Source: Xestospongia muta
Taxonomy: Eukaryota; Porifera; Demospongiae; Haplosclerida; Petrosiidae
NCBI GenBank assembly: GCA_963693285.1
Contig: OY848920.1
Span: 7,577,135 to 7,641,134 of the forward strand
Length of the DNA stretch: 64,000 nt
Direction of reading: 5' to 3'
Shown: positions 10,909-23,200 of the stretch, in pieces
Position numbering within the stretch: position 1 is the first letter of the stretch
Layout: every line of letters begins with the position of its first letter
The notes under the pieces: generated by a model
Databases searched by the model: none
What the model saw: the letters and a program-made list of their open reading frames with translations, nothing else
Told to the model about the DNA's origin: nothing
Translations under genes and position numbers: made by a program

Positions 10909-12096
10909 ATGGCGCTCCTTTTTGCTAAGTGGTTTCTCTTATTCGGAGCACTCATTTCTTGGTGCTATGGAGATGATGTCAAAAACCATCCACTTCAAAA
11001 TACAACTATTACAGATGTACCAGTTAAGGTCTATCAAAGTAACTTTCAATGTGCTCAATGGAGACTTTCTGAATCCTTAAATGTATTCACCAATTTTTTC
11101 CCTCCCATTGAGGCTGATATGGTATGTAATGGAAAGGAGTATGTCGAGAATGACGTGTTTACAACCTGTTATTTATCACAACTTTGTGTTGAAACGTATT
11201 ATGAATGTGAAATCTTTACTAATCTTGGGGGAAATTTGATGGTACAATTAGAAGCAATCTCCAAGCTCATCATTAACTCATATCCAATTACATGTTTTGA
11301 TATTAAACAGAAAAATAACCATGCTCAATCAGGCTATTACACAATACGAGCTCCTAATGGTTCTTTTATATCAGTCTATTGTGATATGGAGGGTACTAAC
11401 TGTGATAGTAATGGAGGCTGGATAAGATTGGGCTATCTCAACATGAGTGAACATGGCACTTCCTGTCCTTTTGGACTAACACTACGACAGTTTAATAACA
11501 TAGATCATAGCCTTTGTGGTCGACCTATGTCTTCATCTATAGTTTACTCCGTTCATGGATTTAATTACAGCAAAGTATGTGGTCAAATAAGAGGTTATCA
11601 GTTTGGTGTACTAGATGCATTTCCACCTTTACATGATAGTAATGCTATTCCAAATATTGATAATTGCAGCACATATGTTGATGGTGTTACTATTACTTAT
11701 GGTAGTAATCCTCGTAAACATATTTGGACTTATGCTTGTGGTGCAAGAGAGACAGCAGTAGGAAAGATTTCAGCTCATCCCTATATTTGTCCATGTAATA
11801 GTGACAGTATTGGTACATGTGTACCGGAGTGGGTAGGTAGTGATTACTATTGTGAATCTGCATTATATTCATCAAAAGGTAACCCCCAAGCCTTATTCTC
11901 CAATGATACATTGTGGGATGGACAACAATGTAATGGAAATGAAGGACCATGTTGTACTAACCCTAAGATGCCATGGTTTATAAAGGCTCTCAATGAGACT
12001 ACCACTGAAGATATTGAATTAAGAATGTGTGGTAGTGAAGATCCATCAAATGATGAAGATACTCCACTGGATATTATTGAACTTTATATTCGCTAA
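10909..12096 (+). CDS. Secreted fibrinogen-like protein, long N-terminal type (paralogue 3)
   Basis: 395 codons, single exon. The ATG at 10909 is chosen because it opens a signal peptide (LLFAKWFLLFGALISWCYG) collinear with the gene at 27995. An N-terminal region of about 125 residues (DVPVKVYQ...) has its own Cys pattern and replaces the short CMVDC segment of the other subfamily. Then SGYYTIRAPNGS, VYCDMEGTNCD and GGWIRLGYLNMSE begin the fibrinogen-like core. The C-terminal half has CGRPMSSS, VCGQIRGYQFG, YVDGVTITYGSNPRKHIWTY, CPCN, YYCES, LWDGQQCNGNEGPCC and PLDIIELYIR. The last ~160 bp and the 3' flank are the first unit of a 566-bp tandem array. A possible poly(A) signal, 'caataaaaac', lies near 12331. 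Confidence 0.87.
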   Translation: MALLFAKWFLLFGALISWCYGDDVKNHPLQNTTITDVPVKVYQSNFQCAQWRLSESLNVFTNFFPPIEADMVCNGKEYVENDVFTTCYLSQLCVETYYECEIFTNLGGNLMVQLEAISKLIINSYPITCFDIKQKNNHAQSGYYTIRAPNGSFISVYCDMEGTNCDSNGGWIRLGYLNMSEHGTSCPFGLTLRQFNNIDHSLCGRPMSSSIVYSVHGFNYSKVCGQIRGYQFGVLDAFPPLHDSNAIPNIDNCSTYVDGVTITYGSNPRKHIWTYACGARETAVGKISAHPYICPCNSDSIGTCVPEWVGSDYYCESALYSSKGNPQALFSNDTLWDGQQCNGNEGPCCTNPKMPWFIKALNETTTEDIELRMCGSEDPSNDEDTPLDIIELYIR

Positions 12097-14168
12097 CTGC
12101 TTTGCTCTTTCATGCTTTTACATTTATTTACTTACTTTACTGACTATTGTTTTATTGCATTGTATGTATGATGTAGTTATAAACTTTGCTGAGTTTTTCT
12201 AAATAACATTTTTGCTACTAACAACTTTAATTACAAAACCTCATATAGACTGTATTTGTGTTGTGTTTTTAATTTAATTAGGATTTGTTTTTAAGTTAAG
12301 ACTAAAAAACGAGTATGTGTGTTAATAGTGCAATAAAAACTTTCCTTTGTTGAATGAAATGTGCCATAGTTGTTATTATACACAGATATTTTATTTGTTC
12401 ATTTTAAATGGCACTGAAATTTATAATAATTAATTTTAATGCTAAATGGACATAGTATGTATTATGGATAACAGGTGCTCGTGGAAATGAAAATGGAAAT
12501 GGAAATGAAGGACTATGTTGTACTAATCCTAAGATCCTATGGTTTATAATAGCTCTCAATGAGACTACCACTAAAGATATTGAATTAAGAATGTGTGGTA
12601 GTGAAGATCCATCAAATGATGAAGATACTCCACTGGATATTATTGAACTTTATATTCGCTAACTGCTTTGCTCTTTCATGCTTTTACATTTATTTACTTA
12701 CTTTACTGACTATTGTTTTATTGCATTGTATGTATGATGTAGTTATAAACTTTGCTGAGTTTTTCTAAATAACATTTTTGCTACTAACAACTTTAATTAC
12801 AAAACCTCATATAGACTGTATTTGTGTTGTGTTTTTAATTTAATTAGGATTTGTTTTTAAGTTAAGACTAAAAAACGAGTATGTGTGTTAATAGTGCAAT
12901 AAAAACTTTCCTTTGTTGAATGAAATGTGCCATAGTTGTTATTATACACAGATATTTTATTTGTTCATTTTAAATGGCACTGAAATTTATAATAATTAAT
13001 TTTAATGCTAAATGGACATAGTATGTATTATGGATAACAGGTGCTCGTGGAAATGAAAATGGAAATGGAAATGAAGGACTATGTTGTACTAATCCTAAGA
13101 TCCTATGGTTTATAATAGCTCTCAATGAGACTACCACTAAAGATATTGAATTAAGAATGTGTGGTAGTGAAGATCCATCAAATGATGAAGATACTCCACT
13201 GGATATTATTGAACTTTATATTCGCTAACTGCTTTGCTCTTTCATGCTTTTACATTTATTTACTTACTTTACTGACTATTGTTTTATTGCATTGTATGTA
13301 TGTAGTTATAAACTTTGTTGAGTTTTTCTAAATAACATTTTTGCTACTAGCAACTTTAATTACAAAACCTCATATAGACTGTATTTGTGTTGTGTTTTTA
13401 ATTTAATTAGGATTTGTTTTTAAGTTAAGACTAAAAAACGAGTATGTGTGTTAATAGTGCAATAAAAACTTTCCTTTGTTGAATGAAATGTGCCATAGTT
13501 GTTATTATACACAGATATTTTATTTGTTCATTTTAAATGGCACTGAAATTTATAATAATTAATTTTAATGCTAAATGGACATATGTATGTATTATGGATA
13601 ACAGGTGCTCATGAAAATGAAAATGGAAATGGAAATGAAGGACTATGTTGTACTAACCCTAAGATGCCATGGTTTATAAAGGCTCTCAGTGAGACTACAA
13701 CTAAAGATATTGAATTAAGAATGTGTGGTAGTGAAGATCCATCAAATGATGAAGATACTTGTCTGGATATTATTGAACTTCATATTCGCTAACTGCTTTG
13801 CACTTTCATGCTTTTACTTTTATTTACTTGCTTTACTGACTGTTGATTTATTGCATTGTATGTAGTTATAAACTTTGCTGAGTTTTTCTAAATAACATTT
13901 TTGCTACTAGCAAATTTAATTACAAAACCTCATATAGACTGTATTTGTGTTGTGTTTTAATTTCACTTAGGACTTGTTTTGAAGTTAAGACAAAAAAATG
14001 AGTATGTGTGTTAATAGTGCAATAACAAATTTCTTTTGTTGAATGAAATGTGCCATGTCGTTACTATACACAGAGATTTTATTTGTTCATATTTAAGTGG
14101 CACTGAAATTTATAACAAGATAATCTAAATGGACATACCTATGTATGTATTATGCATAACAGGTGCTC
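11935..14168 (+). repeat. 566-bp tandem repeat array built on the 3' end of a gene
   Basis: Four consecutive units. The shared post-stop sequence 'aactgctttgc' recurs at 12095, 12661, 13227 and 13791 (spacings 566, 566, 564). Each unit contains the last ~50 codons of the fibrinogen-like gene, its stop, ~370 bp of 3' flank with a poly(A)-like signal, and ends at 'ataacaggtgctc'. Units 2 and 3 are almost identical; unit 4 is more diverged downstream. Unit 1 is the real gene end, so the array arose by tandem duplication of the gene's tail. Confidence 0.92.
12476..13795 (+). pseudogene. Three orphan 3' ends of the fibrinogen-like gene
   Basis: Within array units 2-4, the frame GNEGLCCTNPK...W F/I...DIELRMCGSEDPSNDED...DIIEL.IR is kept to the stops at about 12660, 13226 and 13792. 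Units 2 and 3 read CCTNPKILWFI where the gene has CCTNPKMPWFI. Unit 4 keeps KMPWFI but has TCLDIIELHIR in place of TPLDIIELYIR. None has a start or the upstream domain. They could act as alternative last exons only if splicing joined them. The 'cag' at each unit junction is suggestive but unproven. Confidence 0.7.
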
Positions 14169-14332
14169 AAAGCAATCTTATGACTATGTGGTATGTATAG
14201 ATAACAAGTAATGATGATATGTGTGATACAGCTCAGATTCATCAAGCTATTATATGATTTATGGATTCTTAATAATTCTATTATAATAAATCTGATAGTA
14301 TGTTCATGTAAACAGCATATGATTTTCATGCA

Positions 14333-14399
14333 AAATATATAACCATTATATTGGTTAAATCAATCAGTCACTTATTACAGTGATTTGACTGTGAAAACT

Positions 14400-14461
<62 letters not shown>

Positions 14462-14620
14462 GGTTCAGAGATAATGCATATGATTGATGAACCATGATAT
14501 ATGTAATTACTTATCATGAGACTCATATTAACCTGGCATTAATGCTTCATAATATATAAGTAATCAAAGTGGTATTATGATTACTTTTTTGATCAAAATA
14601 AATTGCTACAGAAGAAAAAA
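14333..14620. repeat. (AT)n microsatellite inside a dispersed-repeat relic
   Basis: A run of AT dinucleotides at about 14403-14457 is flanked by pieces shared with 29878-29965 and 42080-42185: 'atattggttaaatcaa' on the left and 'agtaatcaaag...gattacttttttgatcaaaataa' on the right. The microsatellite seems to have expanded inside a copy of that element. Confidence 0.65.
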
Positions 14621-16365
14621 TCCATTACTGTTTACTATTTATGGTTTCTATGGCAACGAAATTTGGAAAGCATAACAGAAATGGATGTTGCTAATAGTAA
14701 GTGAAATTTTTTAAGTTCATTTGATAGAAGTTGTTAATAGGTAAGGATAGAGACTGAAATGATCAGATTGTGGATAGAGCACTCTTTGACCTGAGTATGT
14801 GTTAAGAGTGAATAAAAGCAAAATGGCTGTTGTGATACGTGTGTTCGATGTGGTGATGATTGTTCAAATAGAAGGACAGACCATCCTTTACTAACTATTC
14901 CTACCTTGCACATAACAATGCTTTAAAAGCAGAGTTTCGAGCAGCTTTAAGGACTTTAATAGCCATCATCATCTCACATGAATAGGATTTAAGTGTAAAG
15001 GAGGAGCTTGTATATGAATAAGGTGTTTCCGTGGTCTTCGAGAATTCTGGACACTGTACAAGTCCTATATATGCTTGTCTGTAGACCCTTCATCTCTTAG
15101 TGAAGGGTCAACTATACCAGACAAGACTTGACTAGTTTTTTTATAGTATGCATTGTTAACATTTTTGCTTTCCAGTTCACTGAGCCAATTTTTAAGTTGA
15201 TATGCTTGTTACATGAGGAAATTATGCATCTTTATTCTGTACTTAGGAATGCTCTGTCACTATAAAAATATTTGGTAGGTATGGTTAAGTACAGTAGCTA
15301 TACTGAATATATAGAACAAAAGTAGAAGGAATCAATGAGTTGTTAGCTTATTTGACTCTTTACTTGATATGTTAAATCATTTTATTTGTGAATTTTTTGC
15401 AGTTGTAGTAACAGACTGTCTGATAAGGCCAGCCCCTTTGCTTAAAGAAAAAGGGCAGTCCATGCACAGTACAGTTGTCTCTTTCACCAGCATTCATGGT
15501 AAAAGCATAGACGTTTGAACTCATACCTGAGAAATCACACTGTTTTTATAGTGGATGTTGACTGAAAATTGCTTTATCAAAAAAGGGTAGATGTTTCATG
15601 TCGAAATATAGAGCTTATTTGTCCTTTCTTGTTGTATTTGTGTTACAATTTCTTTCATTTAGTCATGTTGATTTAAGTTAGTAAAAACATCATGTTGTAG
15701 TCACTCAAGCCAGCCCAAGAGAAATGGGCTGGGCTGTTTTGTGGCATTTTGATATTAACATATGAAGGTTTTTTTTTAAATAAGAATATCCGTAGTGACA
15801 TCACTATTGCTTATGTCAACTATAGGTGGAGTCAACTAAGACACGGGCAAGTATATTAATATTTGTCAGTAACAACATATGTAGCAAGTATTCTATTTGG
15901 TTGATATTTGTGTCAAGAAAGTTGTATTATAAATGACAATACTGCAGAGTATGTGTTTTATTATATTATAATATAATAAACTAATATATCATTGGCTGAG
16001 TCTTATGTCTTTTGTCTGACTCTTTATCCTTTGTCTCTTGTCAATATCAGAGTCTTTTGATATATCTTGTGATAATGAAGATTCTACATAAGATACTTTA
16101 ACATGTAAATGTACATAGTGTAATAAAACAATACTTAATACAACCATTTAATAGATCTTATCATAATCATAACTTTATCATATTATACTGACACTAAAGT
16201 GTATAATATGGGAAATTCATTTTTTTAACGTTAATGAATTTAATTATTGTGGTTTGAGAATTATCAACAACTTCACTATAATAATTTGTGGTTTATAAAT
16301 TAAATAATTATTAACACTGTTGGCTGTAAGAGATATAATATTATCATATAAACTTACGTGAAGGA
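14621..16365. other. Intergenic, nothing coding recognised
   Basis: No supportable exon. A short hairpin, 'agccagcccaag' / 'gggctgggct', lies at about 15708-15737. Several A/T-rich inverted bits occur near 15955-15980. Confidence 0.4.
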
Positions 16366-19300
16366 AAGGTTCCATTGTTATTATCAGCTAAACCTCCTAA
16401 CTGATCTTTAATTCAACTCTAATACTGGAGAACACACTCGTAATCACAGTTAAGACATATACATTACTAAGAATATTATTATAATATTATCGGTACCTGT
16501 AGTTTCATGTGTAGACTCTTCTTGGCTAGATGTGATTTGAATTTCCTCAAGTACTTGATCAGTTACTGGGTTACAAGCCTCTGGTATGAATGTTAGATCT
16601 ACAACAATACAATGAAAAATCATTAATACCAGTTACCTTTCAAGCTATGTTTTAACACCTCAATCTGTTGGTCTCTCTCTCTTAGTTGTAAAGTCAATGA
16701 CGTTACTATTTCCTGCAGTGTTTCTAGCTCTTTCTGTCTCTCAGCAGACACCGAAAGCATATTCTTCTCAATAGCTTTATAAAAAACGAGAAGAATATTA
16801 ACCACAAATATTATGTAGATACTGATAGCATTACACTTGTGATTGCTGATGTATTAACTTACCTTCCTTTGTTTTCACAAGTGGTGTTAAATTTTTAATT
16901 GTCTTTTCTCTCATTTCTCTTGTTTCTATATAAAGGAACAATAGTTATAAATCAGATGTATCTTATATTAGATAGCTATTAAATAAAACAGTATCTGTAC
17001 ACAACATACGTTCATTTTGCCTGACAATAGATGATATTTGCATAGTCATCTTTTTCTGCATGGTTTGTTCTAGTTCTAATTGTCTTTTCAACTCCTTTGT
17101 GTTCTCTTCTACAATAGCTCTAACCTCCTATATATCAAGAAACAACACATGTAGTAACTGTTGTCTAACACTACTTACTACCTTGTCTCTTTGATGTTTA
17201 TCATAAATGGTACAATATCCAACTGTTAGTTGGATTGATCTTTTTTCTTCACTGATTCAAGTGTGTCCTAAGCTTTGGCAATAAGTGGCATTGTTAGACT
17301 GAGTGGAAAAAACAGGTCACAACAATAGAGTTGCCCTTTCTTATAACACATATTTGCACGTTCTCTTCAACTGATTCAGCAATAATATCTCGAATATCTT
17401 GCAATGTGTACCCAGTAGGATCCCAGTCTAAGATAAAAACAGCTGTCTCACATTTGAGAAGAGAAGGGGTTCTTGTTACTTAAAACATTTCACCTAGACA
17501 AAGGGAAGCTTTTGTTTTTTCACAAAATGACTGACATCGTCTTTGTACGTTTGTATATGCGTCTCAGCTTCTTTGATGTCAAAACATTCCACGATACCCT
17601 CATGACAATTGATATTAATCAATGTACAATGATTTCTCACAACTGTTAGTATGTCGTCAATAGATTCAGTGCTGTCTATTTCAGATTGAAGATGAGAGTA
17701 ACTATCTTCATAAATAGTTTCAGTTCCTCCAGATGTGGAGGGTTTTCTTTCATACCTTTTCGAATTTTACTAAAGGCTAATGCAAACTTCCTTTTAATAG
17801 AGCCAAATATAGAGTCTAACTTGCGAGGAATTGAAACGCCTTTTGTCAATGAAGTTTCATCTACAAAAGAAATTGGAACTGTTAGACCTTTAGTTAATGA
17901 TTATTGGCTCTCGAGTGACAATAATTTATCTAATGTTTGATTTAATGAAATATACCCTAACATATATAATACCTACCTTCAATAACTGTAATAACACTAG
18001 GTTGTACTTCTACAGCATCATCTTCAAGTAATACTCTCTCTCTCTATAAAAATGATTTTTACATAAAAATTATTATAATAACTAGAATTTTTATACTTAC
18101 CACAATCCTTTAAGATAGCATTGGCACATGGAACATTGCTAGTAATCTTTAACAGTACATTAGAAAACACCTCCAGGTGATGGTAGTTGACATGCACAGC
18201 ATGTCGTACAGCTTTTAACACAACAAAAGATGCTTCTTTTTTGGAATGAGATTTTGCAGTAGTTTTCACATTAAATAATGTTGTCTGTGAAAGAACTCTC
18301 TCTCCACAAAGTAATTCTGCTACTCTAATGGGATACTGAAGAGACTGAGAGAGAGTACCATAATGACAACGTAAAATGTCACTGGGCATAGAAGCTTGGA
18401 CTAGAAATAGAATTTAATAAGTATATTTCAACTATTATACATATACCATTAGAATCAGATGATGCTTCCAAGTCAAGCCTTTCTTTTTTTGGTTTTAAGT
18501 CCTCATTGGTTATCTCATTGTCTTTTCATAGTCGCTTTCTTATATTTGATGGACTTAGCTCTGTCATGTCATGAGATTGCTAAGCAAAAACATAAATGTT
18601 GATTTTATGAACAAAATTGTTGCTATCAACCTGATATTCCAAGTCTTCCTTTGTACAATCAGATTCTATACCCTCCATTGAGTCACTAATAGCTTGATAT
18701 TGATGACTAATATGACCTGTCATTGCTATCTCTTGAACTACTGTCATCTGATCATTTGGACACCTTTGAACTAAGAAAAATAGGTAATTGTACAGTAGGT
18801 TAGTGGTGAGTGAAAATAATACCATATTCACAGATAATTCTTTCAGCTAGCATTTTGGTCTCTTCAAACGTGGATAGTACTGTTGCTAATGCTTTCAATT
18901 TCTTATGATCTAACGATACAGATGTGTATATAGCAGATAATAGAGTTGCCTTTTTCTCATCTAAACTTCCTTCTAACGTCTCTATCTTATCAAGTGCTGC
19001 TTTGTTGATACATCTCTTACTAAATAAGAGCTGGGACACTTTTACAGGATTGATCAGAGACTGTGATAGTGTATCAGCGTGGCACTGAAATATACTAGTT
19101 GCTTCAGTAGTCAGATACTAAAGGTAAGCTCTTAACAACAAGTACTATGTACACACTTGTTCTCTCTTGTTTATAGAGTCTGAGTTGAAACAATTGTTAG
19201 AAGCAAGTACTAAAATGAACAGAGCAAAGATTTTACAGATAGAACAGTTAACAAATACCATCAAGGAAAAAGAAAGTGAGATGTTAATAATGTACACACT

Positions 19301-19796
19301 ATTGTATTAATGAGATATTCCATAGTCTTTGAGAAGGAGTTATTGTCAGTGTCTGTTGAGAGACAAGGAGAGATAGAGACACCATAATAAGAACAGTATA
19401 CAATCCACAAACAAACTAGTATTATAGCATTTATAATTAGATGTACATACAAAGATTATTGTACTAACTACCTGGGAGGTTACAGGATTTTCTCAATGTC
19501 AACTCATATTCATGGGCAACAGTGATTTCTTCAATGACCTCCTACTTTAAAGCATCTACCACTTGTCTTCTTGTAGCATGAGGGTTGGTGTCTAACCACA
19601 ATTCGAACATCCTTGTTGTTTTGTAGGTAGAATCTTCTGGTAACTTTTGAATATCATCTCGCAACTTCTTAGGATCTAGTTTTAATAAGATTCCTAATTG
19701 GTACCATTTACTACCAATACGAATATGTTCACAAAGTTCATTAAGTGTTGGTTTTTCTTCTAAAATCTCCTCGAAAGATACATTTCTTGTAGCCAT
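16366..19796 (-). pseudogene. Decayed death-fold (DD-CARD-CARD-coiled coil) gene
   Basis: This is a minus-strand paralogue of the gene at 20291. Recognisable blocks are: death-domain exon 19796-19472 (start MATRNVSFEEILEEKPTL); first CARD-like exon about 19115-18823; exon 18775-18632 (VQRCPNDQM...); a basic-cluster exon near 18550-18447; second CARD-like exon about 18404-18101; the conserved-domain exon 17800-17187; coiled-coil exons to 16620; an exon around 16609-16497. Breaks: in-frame TAG directly after the death-domain helix ...VVDALK (about 19539-19541), a TGA in the basic exon (about 18529-18531), an internal shift in the conserved domain, and a TAA in the exon near 16410. No LRR exon follows. 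The extra + strand exon relics at 19165-19385 lie inside it. Confidence 0.8.
19165..19385 (+). pseudogene. Opposite-strand coiled-coil exon relics inside the decayed gene
   Basis: After a 'tttatag', + strand 19178-19280 reads ESELKQLLEASTKMNRAKI then QIEQLTNTIKEKESE, a heptad-like coiled coil. A second block from about 19327 reads FEKELLSVSVERQGEIET, which matches the EKNILSVSAERQKELET exon of the intact gene. Both are oriented opposite to the surrounding minus-strand pseudogene, so a piece of another family member was inserted or inverted between its death-domain and CARD-like exons. Confidence 0.7.
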
Positions 19797-20290
19797 TGCT
19801 TCTTTGTCGACACGCCCTACATGTTAATAGGCAATGACGCAATCAGGATCTTAATTATGGGCGTGACATGGCCTGAAAATCTTTCCTCTCTTCACTTGCA
19901 ACATCAACAATTTGCTATTGCGCCAAATCTCATAGAATTCAGAGATAATATTGACTATCCTGAAAATTGTAAATGGAGAGAATATTTAATGACAACTAAG
20001 TACTGTTACTTTGTGTTGTGATTATTATTAATTGTATTTTAAAATTACTTACATCAAGTTTTATTTCTTGCCTTTCAAATATTAGACTAAGCAAAGTACT
20101 CTTCCCTATTACAAATGGCGGCAATATGCGATATTAACGTGTGCATTTATACTACCTGTGTCTCCTAGAACAATAACTTTCCTGCAGATTTGCAGCTTAA
20201 CCTAAAGGGTTAAAAAATCAGAAGGTGTGGGGTGGGGCTGAGCCACACACCCAAACGATGATCAGTGGTTTACTTGTCAGTGACGAAGCA
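19797..20290. promoter_or_regulatory. Head-to-head intergenic region, possible bidirectional promoter
   Basis: About 490 bp separate the two divergent death-domain starts (ATG at 19796 on -, ATG at 20291 on +). A divergent promoter is the natural inference. I see no clear TATA box or named motif and it is not proven. The flanking start regions are similar to each other (ATRN / TTRN), so the pair looks like an inverted duplication. Confidence 0.4.
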
Positions 20291-23200
20291 ATGACTACAA
20301 GAAATCGCTCTTTTGAGAAGTTATTAGAAGAAAAACCAACACTTGATGAATTATGTGAACATATACGTATTGGTGATAAATGGTACCAGTTTGGAATTCT
20401 GCTTAAACTTGATTCCAAGAAGTTGAATGATATTCATAGACGACCTTATGATTCCACTTACAACACTTTAAAAATGTTTCAGTTGTGGTTAAACACCAAC
20501 CCTCATGCTACCAGAAGACAAATTATAGATGCTTTAAGGAAAGAAGTCATTGAAGAAAACACTATTGCTCATGAATATGAGCTGGTAGTATTAAGACAAA
20601 GTTGCATCTCTGCTGGTGAGTAAACTGGGTTGATGAGCTACTGTGTGTCATTTTTTTATTACAGGAATGGACTCCTCAGCTACTGAAGCAATTATTATTC
20701 TTTGGCACCATAAGGACACGCTATCACAGTCTCTAATCAAACCTGTAAAAGTGTCCCAGCTCTTATTCAGTGAGAGATGTATCAGCGAAGCAACACTTGA
20801 TCATCTGGAGACTATAGAGGGTAGTCTAGATGAGAAGAGGACAACCTTGTTATCTGCTATACATACAGCAGTATCTTCAGATCATAAAATGTTGAAAGTA
20901 TTAGCTACAATACTTTCCAAATTTGAAGAGACAAAAATGCTATCTGAAAAAATTATTTCAGAATATAGTGAGAAGTCAATTTAGTAATTTTATAATTATG
21001 TCTACTTCATTGATAGCTCAAAAGTTTTCAGACGACCAAATTGTGGCAAATATTCAAGATGATAGAATCGTTTTAAGTCATATGAATCATGAAGATCATG
21101 CCAGTGACATTTTACGTTGTCATTATGGCGCTCTCTCTCAATCTCTTCAATATCCTATTAGAGTAGCAGAGGTGCTCTGTGGAGAGAGGGTTATTTCAAA
21201 AGCAACATTGTCTATTATAAGGAACACTGCAGAATCTCATTCTGAAGCAGAAGCATTGTTTGTTCTGTTAAGAGCTATACGTCGTGCTGTACATAGTAAA
21301 TATAGTAATCTGCTAGTATTTGCTAGTGTACTGTTAAAACTTACTAGCAATGTGCCATGTGCTAAGGATGTGATAAAGGATTATGGTTAGTACATATGAT
21401 TTATAATCATAACACTAATATTGATATAGAGAAAGCATTTAATAAAGAAGAAATCTCAGAGGCACACTCACTTAATAGTGTTGTAGATAGTGAAGGTATA
21501 TTATAATACATTAAGATCGTGATGTTATTGAGTAGATTAGATTATTCACTGACTACTGAATCAATTGATAGCAGTTCAACTTCAATTCAAGGTAATAGAT
21601 ACATTTAAATTGATAAATTGTCATTGACTGATCATTTATTAGATCATACATTACCTACAGGTTTAATCAACAACAGTTTAGCCTCAAATCAAGGTTAGTA
21701 GTGCAAGAATATAGGAGAAATATTCATCATTCTTAATTGCAGATAATGCGTTAAAAGAAGTTCCAATTCCTCGAAGGTTTGGGCCTATTTTTGGGTCAAT
21801 TAAAAGTGAATATGCAATAGCCTTCAGTAATATCCGAGAAGCTATCAACAAAACACCTCCACCTCTGGATACATTGAAGCAGTTTCTTAGAGATGGTTAC
21901 TCTCACCTTAAGTCTGAAATAGCTCATTCTAACTCCATCGATGATGTTCTAGATGTTGTGAATGATCATTGTACACTGATCAATATCAGTTGTTTGGAGG
22001 GAATTGTGAAGCGATTCAAAATTAAAGAAGCTGACACACATATTCAAGCATATAAAAATGTCATTCACTTATTTTGCAAGAATACGAGAGCTTCTCTTTG
22101 TCTAAACAAAAACTTCAAAGGCACAAACACTCCTTCTCTTCTACAATGTGAGACAGCTGTTTTTGTCTTGAATTGGAATCCTAAAGATTGTACGTTGGAA
22201 GATATTCAAGATATCCTTTCAGAGTCACTTGAAAGAGATGTGGAGATACGTCATTTAGCAAAAGGGAATTCCATTATTGTTACTTGTTTTATCCCACTAA
22301 GTTTAGTAACCACACTTATTGCCAAAGCTCAGGAGACGCTTGACTTATTGAAGAGGAAAGGATTACTTAAGCTTTCGGTTGGTCACTGTACCATTTATGA
22401 TCATAAAAGAGACAAGGTAAGAGATAAGTAGTATTAGACAACAGTTACTACATGTGTTGTTTATTGATATATAGGAGGTTACAGCTATTGTAGAAGAGAA
22501 CACAAAGGAGTTGAAAAGACAATTAGAACTAGAACAAACCATGCGGAAAAAGATGACTATGCAAATATCATCTATTATCAGGCAAAATGAAGGTATACTC
22601 TGTACAAATATTGTTTATATTTAATAGCTATCTATTATAAGATATATGTGATTTATAAGTTAATGTTCCTTTGTGTAGAAACAAGAGAAAGTAAAGAAAA
22701 GACAATTGAACATTTGACATCACTTGTGAAAACAAAGGAAGGTAAATTAATATAACAACATCACAAGAGTAATGCTGTCAGTATTTACGCAATATTTGTG
22801 ATCAATTTTCTTCTCATTTTATATAAAGCTATTGAGAAGAATATACTATCAGTGTCTGCTGAGAGGCAGAAAGAACTAGAGACACAACAGGAAATAGTAA
22901 CGTCATTGACTTTACAGCTCAGAGAGAGAGACCAACAGATCAAGAAGTTAAAGCAGAGCTTGAAAGGTAACTGGTATTACTCTCTTCTCATTATATGTCA
23001 TTGTTACTAGATCTAGCATTCTTACCAAAGCATTGTAAACCAAAGACTGATGAAGGACTTAAGGTAAACCAGTCACATCCTAGTCAGGAAGAGACATTAT
23101 ATATTAAAGAAACTACAGGTATTTTAATACATTATATGTAACTATTGATGTATGTACTAATTTAGACACTCACGAGATATTAGAAATGAACGATCAGATA

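Noticed and set aside
11693..11950. 85-codon minus-strand frame
   Set aside because: Antisense shadow of the conserved C-terminal half of the fibrinogen-like gene.
14403..14457. (AT)n run as a possible origin or regulatory site
   Set aside because: A plain microsatellite; nothing else supports a function.
20225..20290. Upstream in-frame extension of the death-domain exon
   Set aside because: It needs a non-ATG start or an unsupported Met. The paralogue starts at the position equivalent to 20291.
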